Assembly: GCA_007922225.1 (NCBI GenBank)
Contig: ML680053.1
Location: forward strand, 186,001 to 250,000
Length of the DNA: 64,000 nt
Origin: Emydura subglobosa
Lineage: Eukaryota; Chordata; Testudines; Chelidae
Direction: 5' to 3'
The position numbers were made by a program, and so were the translations under genes. Of the stretch, positions 45,037-56,446 are shown in pieces (the stretch's first letter is position 1; each line of letters begins with the position of its first letter). The notes beneath the pieces are model-generated. The model saw only the letters and a program-made list of their open reading frames with translations. It made no database searches and had not been told where the DNA came from.

Positions 45037-45107
45037 GAATGGGCCAGCTCCTCCGCTGATGTAAATCGGTGCCGTCCCACTAACGCTGGGGAGGAGCTGG
45101 CCCAGTA
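45037..45107. repeat. Short palindromic repeat (GGGCCAGCTCCTC)
   Basis: TGGGCCAGCTCCTC at the left is the exact reverse complement of GAGGAGCTGGCCCA at the right, 14 bp paired across about 40 bp. It belongs with the GGGCCAGATCCTCAGCTG family. Confidence 0.85.
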
Positions 45108-45639
45108 GATTTAACCATTTGGACTGACAGCAAATGAATATTAAGGTTTACATTTAACAAGTGAAACAGGGATTGGGGCTTCCTTGGCACAGCTGGCTTA
45201 ACCCACAGGCTCTTGGAAATGTGCTGTCCTTAATCAGGATCTAGGGCTGGAGCTAGGCTTGTGCTATATACAAGGGCCCTGCACTTCTGTGGGCCCCACC
45301 CTCCTTCACCCTGTAGCCCACCATGGCCTCCCATTTTGAAAGGTCACTTGCTATGGCCCAAACTCCCCCTTCCTGGCTGGAGCCCAGCCCTCCCCCCCGG
45401 AGTTCATGAATCCCTTCTGACACCCTCCACCCAACTGAAAAGTGTGCTGGTCCCACCACTTCACAGGTAACCAGCAAAAAGACACGTCTCTTCCTAGGTT
45501 ACTGCTGTCATGGTGACAAGGGCTAGCTGTATCTCTGCCTCCTTTCTGGTCTACGGGGGCACCCCCTCAGGTGTCAGGCCTCGAGCCTTCACCTCTCCTG
45601 GGGGGAATGCCACAATTCTGCCATGCTTAAACTGGGCCC
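45108..45639. other. No gene recognised
   Basis: Noncoding; CT-rich around 45,285-45,430, which opens chance frames on both strands. Confidence 0.4.
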
Positions 45640-45800
45640 TGGGCTACAGTCTCCATCCTTAGCGGTTTTTAAGGCTCGGCTTGACAAAGCCTGGCTGGGA
45701 TGATTTAGTTGAGGTTGGTCCTGCTTTGAGCAGGAGGTGGGACTAGATATCTCCTGAGGTCCCTTCCAACCATCATCTTCTGTGATTCTATAGCGTCCTG
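45640..45800 (+). mobile_element. CR1 LINE 3' terminus, sense
   Basis: TTTTTAAGGCTCGGCTTGAC, GGGATGATTTAGTTGAGGTT, GGGACTAGATATCTCCTGAG and GTCCCTTCCAACCATCATCT then TCTGTGATTCTATAG make a clear CR1 3' end, of a subfamily different from the 34.9-kb and 41.6-kb copies. Confidence 0.88.
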
Positions 45801-47229
45801 TGTATCAACCATGTTTATCCAGCAGATTGGACTGAATCCTGGCCCATGTCGTTCTTCCCTTGGGGAGGCTGTGACCAGATACCTTGGTTTAAGAAGGCTA
45901 TTCCTTCTAACAGTAGGAACAAACTATTTAGAGAAAAAGGATTTTAAAACAGTCTACCCACACATCTATCTTAGCTAGAGGCTTACCATCCCCCGATAAT
46001 AACCTAAGCTGACCCAGTGTCTTTAGCCATCCCAGTACTGCCTGTCTCACAGCCGGGTTCCCCCAAACAAATACTTCCCTCTCTTGGGAGAGTCCTTTTT
46101 AAGCCTGCTGGAGTTCTTTTGATCTCCTCTATTCCCAGGAGTTTCCCTATCCTTAGCCTGCCATTGTCTCTTAACAGCGCTGAAGTGTTTGAGGGGTGGC
46201 TTATTTCAATCCATTCTTCACCTTCCTGCCTGTTCACCCTAACAAGCCCCCCAAGTATATCCTTAGAGCAAATATTCCAGTACCCAGGGCAGCATGAAGC
46301 ATTTGTAAATTGGCACAGAGCAGCTGCAAATCCACCACGGCTGCATTCCAGCCAGCCATACAACCTCACACCATGGCCAGTGTTACTGTCTGCGAGGCTC
46401 ACCGGGGAGAAGGTCAGCTGCACCCTATGGCCAGCAGTATCCTGTGCACTTCCAAACAAAGGGCAGATTTAAAATCTTTCAAGAGCTGCAGGATCTGACA
46501 CGAGGACAGAGCTGACGGGCGCTTGTGCTTCAAACCGGCTCATCCGCATGCCTGATGTTATAAAGCGCAGCCTTCCCATTCATCTTTGCAGCTGTTCAGC
46601 ATCCAGGCTGACAGCCTCATTTGAATCTGTTTAATCCTTCAGCAACCTCCGCAAGCTCCTGCTTAAGAAGAGAAAAAGTGATGCATGAGCCTGGGTGCGT
46701 CCAACTTAATACTCTATTTATCACAGTGCCACCACAGCTTTGATGTTGTTCATTTACTTGGGACCAACAGATGACATAGCTCCAGAAATGCAAATTCCCA
46801 TGTGTCCAGCCCAATCCCGTCGCTTGCAACAATTACAGGACATCCGAAAAGCCAAGTTTTCCTCTCCTTTCTCCCCCAGGTGCTACCTGATTGACTGCAC
46901 TGGGACTTACGCATGTGCTTACAGTCAAGGCCTGGAGCGAGCGATATGCTGCGCTGGGTTCTTACTGCAAGACAAACCAAGGACATTTTGCAAATGTCAG
47001 GATTTCAGATAGAGGGTTCTCAGTAGCAGGGGGGCTTAGCAAAGAGTCGACAAAACCCTTTACCTGTAACTCGGCAGTTCACGTCCACACCAGGACCACC
47101 AGCTGATGCTATTTGGTGCCCCGCTGAGTCTCAGTCAGTTATTAGCAAAGAAGAGACACGCTCTCAGCCAAATCAGGGCTGTTCACTCAGCAGCTGTTGC
47201 CCAGCTTCCATCCTGGCCAGGCCCCTCCT
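45801..47229. other. No gene recognised
   Basis: Noncoding. Opposed 151-codon frames at 46,004-46,472 occupy the same DNA on both strands and have no domain, so I treat them as chance. Confidence 0.4.
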
Positions 47230-49175
47230 ATTGGCCGGTTGTCTCCCTAGCTGCTGCTGATTGGGGGGGACCCTGCTGGCCCGTTCTCCAGAGGGGCATA
47301 AGGGACCCCGTTACCATCACTACTGGGGCCTCTCCTGGCTGGCTGGCTGGCTGCTGCCGCCCTCGGGGAGGAGGAAGAGGAGCTGCTGTTGGGGGAAGCG
47401 CATGGAGCTGCCACAGACCCTGGTGGAGGGGGTACTGTTGCTGGACTGAGTAATTCTATCATCTCTGCTCCTGTGGCGGTAGCTACTGCTGTGGTGGGGA
47501 GAAGGGGAAGTGGCGTGGAGCCCGCCCCCTCGTCCATCTACCCACCGCCCCCAGCCCCCATCTGGGACTGTTCCCCGCTCCTCGGCCCAGCCCTGCATTT
47601 TATCCCTTTTAGCACCTGGGACTTTGCAGCAGCAAGCAAGGACTTTGAAAAAATAAGTGCCCATGGGTGTATGTGCACTGTCCCCCCCACCTCCCCAGCT
47701 GCATTTGCAATGTTAGTATAGTCCCTCTGTCACCGTGGATGCTGCTGGGGAGGACCCTGTGGTGGGGATCTGTCCTCCATTTCTGAGGCAATCAAGGCCA
47801 TGGGTCTGACTTCAGCTTCCCAGGGGTGGACGACCATCCACCTATGTAGGGCCCTGATCTGAGCAGTGTTCAGCCGCCCCCTCCTCTGCCCTCCCTCCCA
47901 AGGGGAGGACGACCCACTGCTAACGGGCCTCAGTCTGGGCGACAACTTCATCACCCCGTCCCCTCCTCTTCTCTCTTCCCCCCTTTCTGTACCTGCTGTA
48001 CCCGCTCTCGCTTCTGGGGTGCCCCTAGGCTCGTCTGCCTGCCCATCCACAAAGGGCACCCGCCCACAGCCACTGTGCCCCTTGGGGTGATGGATGGTGC
48101 CGAGGGGCCGGGCCCTGAGCCTTTGCGTGAGCCCACTTTTGAGATGTGGCAGCTGCCTTCTTTCCCATCTGAGATCTCCGACTCAGTCAATCCCCTTAGG
48201 CAAGTTCTCAGAATCCCTCCGTCTCATGCCCACTAATAAATCTCTGGGCATGGACAGGCTGACCATGGAGTTCTATGGTGCGTTCTGAGATGTCCTCAGC
48301 CCAGACTTTGCCATCCTCTGGGCTGAGTCCTTAAGGAATGGGGAGCTCCCTTTGTCATGTAGGTTGCTACCAAAGAAGGGGGACCGCCCTGACCTTCAGA
48401 ATTGGTATCCCATCTCGCTCCTCAGAATGGACTACAAGGTCGTAGTGAAGGCCATCTCATTGCCACTGGGCTTTGTGCTGACGGATGTGGTACACCCCGA
48501 CCAGACCTACACCATCCAGGGCCGTACCATCTTTGATAGTCTTTATTTGATCCAGGACCTCCTCGAGCTTGGGTATAGAGATGGTCTGTCGTTCACCATA
48601 GACCAGGAGGTGGGGTTCAACAGCGTGGACCATGGGTATCTCCTGGGCACTCTGAGGGCATTTGGTTTCAGGCCACAGTTTGTGGGCTTTCTCCAGGTGC
48701 TGTAAACTTCCGCAGAGTGTTTGGTCAAACTCAAATGGGCCCTGACAGACCCTGTCAGCCTTAGGCGAGGGGTGCATCAAGACTGGCCATCGAGCCCTTC
48801 TTCCCTCTCCTCCATAGGAGATTCACAAGGTTGTTGCTCCACAAGCCAGAGTGGCTGGTGGTTCTGTCAGCATATACCAATGACATGCGTCTTGTGGCCC
48901 AGGACCCGGGAGACCTAGTGCGGGTGGAGGCCTGTCAGACCATCTACTCAGAAGCCTCCTCTGCCTGGGTTAACTGGGTTAAGAGTCCTGGCCTAATGGT
49001 AGGGGCTGGGTGGCGGGCGAGCTCCCTCCCACCCGCACTTCAGGCCATCCGGTGGAAGCGCTGGTCCGCTGCTCTATTTGGATGTTTACCTTTCCAGCAC
49101 CCATCCCTCCCCACTGGAGAACTGGCAAGATTTGTGTATTCCTGCAGACCTATGTGCTGCCCCCCTATCATTTAG
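47230..49175 (+). mobile_element. Tx1-type L1 copy with internal deletion
   Basis: A GC-rich copy. 47,230-47,860 looks like the element's 5' region. 47,890-48,190 encodes GEDDPLLTGLSLG and proline-rich text, parallel to GEDDPLPPGLDLSG in the ORF1 at 63,127. From about 48,205 it jumps directly to ORF2 reverse transcriptase. So the end of ORF1 and the ORF2 nuclease are missing. Stops and shifts break all frames. Confidence 0.75.
48220..49175 (+). pseudogene. Tx1-type L1 reverse transcriptase relic
   Basis: In order: MPTNKSLGMDRLTMEFYGAF (48,229), LPKKGDRPDLQNW (48,363), VVHPDQTYTIQGRTIFDSLY (48,487), motif A as TIDQEVGFNSVDHGYLLG (48,594) where the family has L-D-Q-E-K-A-F-D-R-V, and, in another frame, motif C as LSAYTNDMRLV (48,861) where A-Y-A-D-D is expected. 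Altered motif C, frameshifts at about 48,290, 48,700 and 48,820, and truncation after 49,175 rule out activity. Confidence 0.85.
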
Positions 49176-49528
49176 CCAGGGTAGACAGGCGTAGCACGTG
49201 TAATCTTTCTTCTTTAATCAGTGCTTCCTGACACTTAAAGTTTTTAAATAGTGAGGGTGATTAACCATAGGAAAATATGATCAAGAGAAGTGGAGGGGGG
49301 TTCTCCATCTCTTACTCTCTTCAAATGAAGACTGGATTGTTTTCTGAAAGAAAAACTTTAGCTCAACACAAGTTATTAGGAGTAACCGTAGAAGGATAAA
49401 CTAGCTGAAATGTAATGGTTTGTGATATACAAAAGGTTGGGGCGGCAGAACCAGGGAAGCTAGCGCCCCTGCAATGGAAATATTGAGGGGTGTGTCTATG
49501 TTGCCTCATTTTCAGACTGATAATTCAT
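49176..49528. other. No gene recognised
   Basis: Unassigned noncoding sequence. Confidence 0.35.
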
Positions 49529-49728
49529 GCAGCCCAGTCTCTACGCACAACCCTACACAAACAAACCAGTACCTACAAGCAATCCTACCATAACACGCTA
49601 TTGTGCAGTACAACACTCATGAGCAATCTTACAATAATAATGATGAGCTAACAGGTGCAGCCCACTGCTTATGAGCAGCCCTGCAACAACAAATCAGCTC
49701 AGTGCCTTCAAACAGGTGCAGCCCAGAA
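49529..49728. repeat. Degenerate tandem repeat
   Basis: GCAG-started units begin near 49,529, 49,604, 49,657 and 49,718, each with text like TGAGCARYCCTRCAACAA followed by an AAATCAGCTC-like stretch. Unit lengths of about 75, 53 and 61 bp and the loose match point to an old minisatellite. Confidence 0.5.
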
Positions 49729-49799
49729 CGTCTAATGTACCTGAGGTACTTCTATGGCCAACATCACCATAGTATCGCACTGGCTTTAGATCTGTTTAT

Positions 49800-49955
49800 C
49801 CTCAGTGTATCTGTGAGGCAGGGCGGTGCTGTTCTCCCATTGTCCAGATGGGGTACTGAGGCACAGAGAAGCTAAGTGACCCAAGAGTCACGCAGGAATC
49901 CCGTGGCAGTACAGCTAATCGAACACCAAGTCCTACGCTAGTGCCCTAGCAACGC
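49800..49955 (-). repeat. MIR SINE, antisense
   Basis: CCCATTGTCCAGATGGGGTA, CTGAGGCACAGAGAAGCTAA and GTGACCCAAGAGTCACGCAG give the antisense core. AAGTCCTACGCTAGTGCCCT ends it. Confidence 0.85.
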
Positions 49956-50884
49956 TACGGCAAGAAGTCACTGTGCACAGAGGACAGAATTGAGAACATT
50001 GGAAAGGAAACAATTTAGCCTCCGGCTCCTGAGGCGTTGTTATTAAACACAGACATATTGCAAGAATGGGGAACGATACGTCGCTTGTGTCCTTGGAGTT
50101 ATTTTGTAATGATGCCCTACTCGGTGTGTGCTTCCATAGGCAACAGTTAAAATGTGAATACAGGTTCATGACAGGGAGAGCTGGTCATTTCCATCTAGCT
50201 GACAGGTCTGGGGTGGGGGGAGCAGGGGGAGTCAGAGGATGAATTGAATCCATTTCAGATGGCACAAAAATGCACGTCTGGCATTTTCATCTCTGGCTGA
50301 TGGGTGTAATGCTGCCCTGTCTGATGGGAGTTTCCTCCTGCCAGATGCAGCTTCCCTATAAATAATCCTACAGAATTTCACAGAAATAGGATTATAGAGG
50401 AGATAGGATCTGTAGACTGGATGCTTAACGAACTAGATCCTTTCATTAGAATTTTGGAACCAACCCACAGAATTTGAGAGGGGGGGATATAATTATTCCT
50501 TTCTATAGGACCTTCCCACAGGGTGTATGTACCATCTCTTTTCAAGGTGGGGGTACTGGTCTGAACCTCCTGGTGTTCATCCACTGAATTGGAATGAGGA
50601 GCAGAAGAATCTGAACTGGATTTCCACACACACACTAGAAAGGATCTCTCCCTCCGTGGGCCTGCAACAGCAGGGGACTGATCTCCGTGATGCAGGAGTA
50701 CCCCTTCTAATCCTATGTCCCTAAAACAGCTCTTAGACTTCCCGTTCTTATAGCTCAGTCCTTGCACCCATTGATGTCAATGGCAAACCCGGAACATGCT
50801 CCTTCAGAAGGAAGGGGCTGGTGCAAGTGCCATTATACTAGTTTAGCACTTATCAACAATGTTGCCTTCTAGTGGTCACAGAGA
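49956..50884. other. No gene recognised
   Basis: Noncoding; no repeat landmark placed. Confidence 0.4.
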
Positions 50885-51010
50885 GATTCCTAGATTCCAA
50901 GACCAGAAGGGACCATTGTGATCACCTGGTCTGACCTGCCGTCTAACAGGCCATACAATTTCCCCAAAATAAAGGGATCTTCTACAGCTAACACTTATGG
51001 ATGTGAGTAA
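50885..51010 (-). mobile_element. CR1 LINE 3' fragment, antisense
   Basis: GATTCCTAGATTCCAAGACC, then AGAAGGGACCATTGTGATCA, CCTGGTCTGACCTGCCGTCT and CCATACAATTTCCCCAAAAT follow the antisense order of 1,700-2,012. It is very short. Confidence 0.85.
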
Positions 51011-51121
51011 CAGCACTGCTTTTTGGAGCAGGAGGATCAGAGCTTTATCCCACCTGCTGTTATGAAATTCCAGTAGCCATGATGTACAGCAGCGACAGCT
51101 CGGAAGTTCTAGTCTGCCACA

Positions 51122-51716
51122 CATTTGTTACAAGAGCTGATTGAAAAATCAGAATTTCCATCATATGGAAATTCCAATATTTTGACAGTCGTTTTAGCCC
51201 CAAGTTGGGATGAAATGTCAAAATATTTAAAAACTTATTGTGGCACAGAAAGATTAAAATGTTACATTTGGAACATATTGTTTCTGCTTCGTTCAGCACT
51301 GAGCTGCGTCTGCCCAAGCGATTGCAGTGTTCTGCAACTCCTATAATGCATTGTGGCAGTTCAGCCAGATGGAAGACCACAATACATCACGGGAGATGTA
51401 ACCTGGCCAGTGCTTCTGGACCACAAGGAGAATGAGGCATGAGACACCTAAACTACAACTCCCATGGGGCATCACTGCATTTTAGGTGGACATAGATTAA
51501 TGCTGAACTGACCCAAAAGGAAACATTTCAAATTTGACAAACTGAAATGTTTCAATTTGGGTCAGGCCAACCCACAAACAAAAATATCTTGTTTCAATTT
51601 ACCCAACAAAAGATAGCAACATTTCAGCAAAATCAAAGATTTTCCTTCAGTTTTGCTGAAGCGATATTTTCTGTCGAAAAAACGTTGATGGGAAATTCTC
51701 ATCTAGCTCTGCTAGC
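51122..51716. mobile_element. AT-rich hAT-like MITE (AGAGCTG family), longer copy
   Basis: The left end AAGAGCTGATTGAAAAATCA and the reversed right end AGCAGAGCTAGATGAGAATT share the AGAGCT start. Subterminal inverted text such as TTTGACAAACTGAAATG also occurs. The centre holds CTCCTATAATGCATTGTGGC and AACTACAACTCCCATGGGGC, different from the other two copies. No target duplication seen. Confidence 0.55.
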
Positions 51717-53124
51717 TACTGTGTTTTGAAGTGACACTTGTACAGTAGATGGTTCGTAAAAGCAGTTGGGTACTTTGCAAATGTAAGTCACCATCATAAC
51801 CTCCAGACTTAAAGTAAGTCAAATGAAGAACATCTATGCAGATCAACCAAGAGGGATTTTTATTTGCAGGCTACAAACATTCCTTCCAGATAGCTTAGCA
51901 GTGTAAGCTTTAACAGGAGGGACAGCTGCAGCACTATCAGAGCAGGGCAGTGAAAAAAAATCATGCATACGGCTCAGCCACTTGCTTTTCTCTGGTGCAG
52001 TTGTCTATTAACCTTTACAATGCACTGGGACAATACAATAGCGTCTCAAGCTGCCTGAGTCAAATACAATTATTTCTTAGGCCGGCTATGTTTCCACTGA
52101 AGCAATGGTAAATAGGTCACATCCTCAGTTTAGCTTCATCAATATGCACATGAAACTCAACTATAAAGTAACCCACTTTCCTACTCCCCCATAGACCACA
52201 TTCCTCTGCTGGTCAGTTGTGCACCAGTGGGAGGAGTTTCTTCAGCTAGTGAGGCTAGAAGTTGAATTCACCTCTGTCTCCAAGAAATTAACGGCATGTT
52301 CAAGGCTAATGCGTTGGTAGGATGCAAACCCTCTGCTCTTGTTCCTAAAAGTAGGCGTCACCCACTTAACTCCTGCCTGCCCTCCTTCACTTTTGTCCTA
52401 CAAAGGATGGACAACTGTGGAGTCTTTCCCAGCCAAAGGAACTGCTATCAGGGTTGTGTATCCAAATGGCAGGGTTGTGCTGGAGCCATCCTGCTTGGAT
52501 CAAGATCATTCCTAGGCTCAGAGGGTCAATATGATTTTGGGGCACTTTCAGGACCCTCTCAGCTCTCTCATGCACAGGTAGCAGCAGAACAGAAGCCATG
52601 ACGTCCTGCCTACCAAGCATCACGTCAGCCATGGGAGCACCTCATCCTCACTGGAGACCTTTCTCCCCGTCTTAGCTTCTGGTTTCCCCTGCCCCTCCTA
52701 TAGCTTCCCACTTCCATGCAGTGCTTTGTGCTGCATGCGCAGCAGCCCAGCCGCAGAGTTCAAAGGCAAAGGGTTGGCTCTGGGGAACAGGAAGAGAATT
52801 CTCTCCTTTACACTGGTGGAGGGAGACAAGACCTCAAGGTGTGACCTTCACTCCTAGTTTGCTGGCCAGCCTTTAGCCACTGCAAAGTCCCTTCTCACGT
52901 TCACTATATCAGGACAGAATATGGTTTCCCAGCATTAAACCTGCCAGCCTGAACACTCTGTGCGGGGCAAGTCCTTTGGTTTTAAAATGATTTGCTGTGA
53001 TAATGTCCCCAGCAGATCGAGCACCTGTGTAAACATATAAAAAGAGACCGTCTCCTCCCTCCATGACATCAGCTGGCCTTTACAAGGCCTCAGTTTGTTT
53101 AAAAAGCTGGACAGAAAATGAAGC
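51717..53124. other. No gene recognised
   Basis: Noncoding without placed repeats. Confidence 0.4.
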
Positions 53125-53275
53125 AATCCAGGTTCTGTTCCCAGCTGTGCCAGAGGCAGACTGTGGGCAAGTCGTTATACTTCCCCGTGGCTCCATTTCC
53201 CCATCTCTGAAGTACTTCCCTGCTTCACAAAGATGTGGTGAGGCTAATTGCCACAGGCGCTCAGATCTGATGACG
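53125..53275 (+). repeat. MIR SINE, sense
   Basis: CCAGGTTCTGTTCCCAGCTG, TGCCAGAGGCAGACTGTGGG, CAAGTCGTTATACTTCCCCG and TCCATTTCCCCATCTCTGAA give the sense MIR core, then AAAGATGTGGTGAGGCTAAT. Confidence 0.85.
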
Positions 53276-53379
53276 GGCACCCTAGAAATGTCTACAGATG
53301 CATGCAATCCAACGGTTCAAAATGTTGTAGAAGACGTTCGTTTAAAGCCCAACAACCCCCAGGGAAGCATTATGCCCAT

Positions 53380-53585
53380 TTTACTAACACTTTACGCTTG
53401 TGTAGCACCTTCCAGCCAAGGATCTCAAAGCCCCGGCTGTCTCAGTCTGCCTGTTTTACCAGTGGAGAAACGAAAGGACCGAGATTAAGTGACAACAGAT
53501 TTGGGACAGGAAGTTTGTAGAAGGGCCAGACAAGAAAGCCAGGTCTATAGGCTCAGAGTCCTGTGACTTAACCACCAGCCCATCT
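53380..53585 (-). repeat. MIR SINE, antisense
   Basis: ACTTTACGCTTGTGTAGCAC, CCTGTTTTACCAGTGGAGAA, ACGAAAGGACCGAGATTAAG and AGCCAGGTCTATAGGCTCAG run in antisense MIR order. Confidence 0.75.
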
Positions 53586-55716
53586 TTGGCCTTAGGTGTG
53601 AAGCTTTCCTCCCTGTTCACCAAAGGGGAGAGTGAAACATAGCAAGGCTGAGCGACTAACGAATGATGACAGAAGAGCACGGGGAACTCTCAGACGCCCT
53701 GACCCACTCCTGAAAACAGCTAGGATTGCGGTTCAGAATTGCTTCTTAGCAGCTTTGCAGACAGGCCCCAAGGAGATGCTACATGGGCAACCTCTGCCCT
53801 TTGCGGTTGCTTACCCTTTTGCCTCCCTTACACAAGGGCTGTGGAGGCTGCAGCACCTCTACCGCTGCAATAAGCCCCCGCAGACCAGCCTCCAGAGGCA
53901 GCCCGTGAAATCTGGGGAAGCAGTGCTCAATGTGAGGGGTAAGGGGGCTGGTGGAGGGTGGGGTCCTTGCTGTGCCCCTCCTGCCCTGGCAGAGAGTTCT
54001 TGAGCATCAGTGGTTCCTTGGGCACCTCATGCCCGTTATCCCAGGTGGACCCTGCCCTACTGCTGGGCTGTGGGGGGAAGCGTCATACGGCTGGGTGCAG
54101 AGTCACTGACTCCACCCCCATCTCCAGGGTGAGGACTGGGGCAGGTGGATGCGGGGGCACTGGCTGAGGAGGGCTTCTCTTTGGGATTCACTCCACTTGA
54201 AGATGACTGATGGGGATGTGGGGCTATAGCGGAGCTCCACACCTGTAGTTTTTGACCCACAGCAAATCAGTCTAAGTGGCTACAATTGACATTTGCTTCT
54301 GGCCCCTTCAACATGTCAAGGACAAAGAGTCTGACTCAGCCTCCATGTATCTCTCACCCCGTAACGTGTCCCAGAGAGTCTCCGTTGGCATAGCTCACAC
54401 ATCAAAGGGCCAAAAGAAGCGGGTGGCGGGAAAAGTAACTCACAGGAGGAGGGTGTAAAAGGGTGCATGTTAAAGGAAAGCAGCCTGTTTTAACTTACAC
54501 CGAGTTAGGCAGGCTTCCAATAGAGGCAGCAAGACATTTCCTCCTGCAGGCAATTGCTTTTCAGAAGAGTTGGATGGTCCTGACACCTGCCTTTACCACA
54601 GCTCCTTCAAATAAGAGTTGTCACGCAGAGAAATAAGTGCGTGTGGTCTTCCTTCCTGCGATGCTTAGGTAGCACTGAGAGCTTCCTTCTTTCTAGAGCA
54701 TTCAGGCAGAACTTCACACACTTGTCAGGACCAAGGAGATTTGCCAAGCAGGCTTGAGGGACATCACAGAGTCCAAAATACGAGAGGCAAGCTGATTCTT
54801 TTGTCCATCCTGCTTGGTCAATGCAGGATTGTTTTGTACAATTTTTTCCAGCTGAACTTATCTCAAAAGAATGGACCCTCTTTCAGGTCGATGGCCACTG
54901 TTCCTTAGAACAGCATGGCGTGCTGTTCAGAAATGTTTTCTGATAGTCAGCCTTACATAATATAGAAGAGGAAGAAAAGTGATATTGTGGTGGCTATGTG
55001 TTGGCAACAGATGGGGACACACAGTTGCAAATCTATACCCAGGGACTTGACTTGACATGCCCAGACAGGCATGTTTCCCCGTGATCACCATCTTCACGAT
55101 AATTTGCAAAAGGGGGCTGGGTGTGGTCTCTGCCAAAAGCGAAGAACTCGCAGGTTGTCATGGTTATTGTGGGATGTACGCACGGAATATGTTAAGAGTT
55201 ACGTAGGAGGTAGAACTTTGTGTTCCAAAGCTGCTGGAGGTGAATCTGGTCACCTGGAATGGGTGTTGACAGTCTAGATAAAGTTCAGGCTTGGACCTCT
55301 ACCAAGCACAAAAGAGCCCAAGAAACACACCTTGAATAGGGGGACCATCAGGGGTGAGCTGCAGTTAACAAAACACTGCAGTTATGAAAAGGAACAAAAA
55401 AGGCTGGAACTGTATAATAGGAGAAGAAAGGGGTCAAAATGGTGCCCTTTAGAAAGGCGTCTCTCTGCCCGTGTGAGTGTATCATGACCATTGGATCCCA
55501 GCTCTCTCTACTGGACAAGCACCGTACGGACTGACTATTAGTGAGAAACAGCTTCAGTACAAGCTGTAGATGGCATTTATATTCTCTTTCATCTGTAATC
55601 ATATATATGAGCTGCAAACAGAAGACGTTTACCAGGGAGTTCATTCTGAGGGAGAGCCCACACAGGATTTTGCCTTTCAGGCTTCTGTGAGCAGTAAATA
55701 CAACAACATCTGAAGA
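53586..55716. other. No gene recognised
   Basis: Noncoding. 53,930-54,180 is GC-rich with chance frames. No repeat landmark was placed. Confidence 0.4.
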
Positions 55717-56446
55717 GGCTCTTGGAGGAAAGATAATATGGACAGTGAACGATCAACTGTTGTGACCTGCACAGGATGTGCCATGTTTGTCTTTCTCCCA
55801 GAGGATAGAAGTGACTTCATCTGCATAAAGTGCAAGCTAGACTCCATATTGGAAGAGAAGGTTAAAGGATTAGAGACCCAACTATCAACTGTGTGTTGCA
55901 CCTGAGAACATGAAGACTTTCTGGATAGAAGTCAGGATTTGTTACTGCAGGCACAACACGCTGAAGAATCAGAGAGGGCAGAGCAGGGGGTCTGAAGAAC
56001 AAGGAAGAAAATTGGCAGCATGTGACCTCCAGAAGAAAGAGGAGAACCCATTTACCCCAATGCAGATAGAGGTAAGCAACCATTTTCAGGATCTCTGCAC
56101 AGAGAATGGTTTGGATGTTTCATCTGATGGAAGGGATCAGAAGGAGACCCCATCAATCGGAAGGCATGGGATGCATTGTCCTGGGGACGGGGTTACAAGA
56201 CCACCACTCCCAACAGGAGAAGACAGGTGGTTGTGGTCAGGGACTCATTCCTAAGGGGGATGGAGTCATCCATCTGCTGTCCAGACTGGGAAACTCAAGA
56301 AGTGTGCTGCTTGCCTGGAGCTAGGATTCAGGATGTGATGGAGAGTCTGCCGAGACTCATCAAGTCCTCAGACCACTACCTCTTCCTACTTCTCCACATT
56401 GGCACCAATGACACTGCCAAGAATGACCTTGAGTGGCTCTGGGAAG
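55717..56446 (+). mobile_element. CR1 LINE ORF1 region, sense
   Basis: Carries the ORF1 zinc-ribbon start and the esterase-like domain start of a CR1 element in sense orientation. ORF1 text stops at GACCTTGAG then TGGCTCTGGGAAG (56,427-56,446), skipping about 20 bases relative to the form I recall, and the sequence then switches to antisense ORF2. Confidence 0.85.
55738..56430 (+). pseudogene. CR1 ORF1 relic: zinc-ribbon start and SGNH-esterase-like domain
   Basis: A 55-codon frame at 55,738-55,905 has two Cys pairs, CTGC (residues about 12-15) and CIKC (about 30-33), then a helical KVKGLETQL stretch, ending at TGA 55,903. After shifts and stops, the frame from 56,176 has VVVVRDSFLRG (esterase block I, usually G-D-S; the Gly is Arg here), ICCPDWETQEVCCLPGARI and [16 protein letters not shown] (block with G-T-N-D). 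CR1 ORF1 proteins are known to carry an esterase domain. The C-terminal catalytic His block is absent. Confidence 0.85.

Noticed and set aside
46004..46472. Paired 151-codon frames on opposite strands
   Set aside because: They occupy the same DNA and neither has a domain or exon-like borders.
49529..49728. CRISPR-like array
   Set aside because: Units vary in length, repeats are not identical and the DNA is vertebrate.
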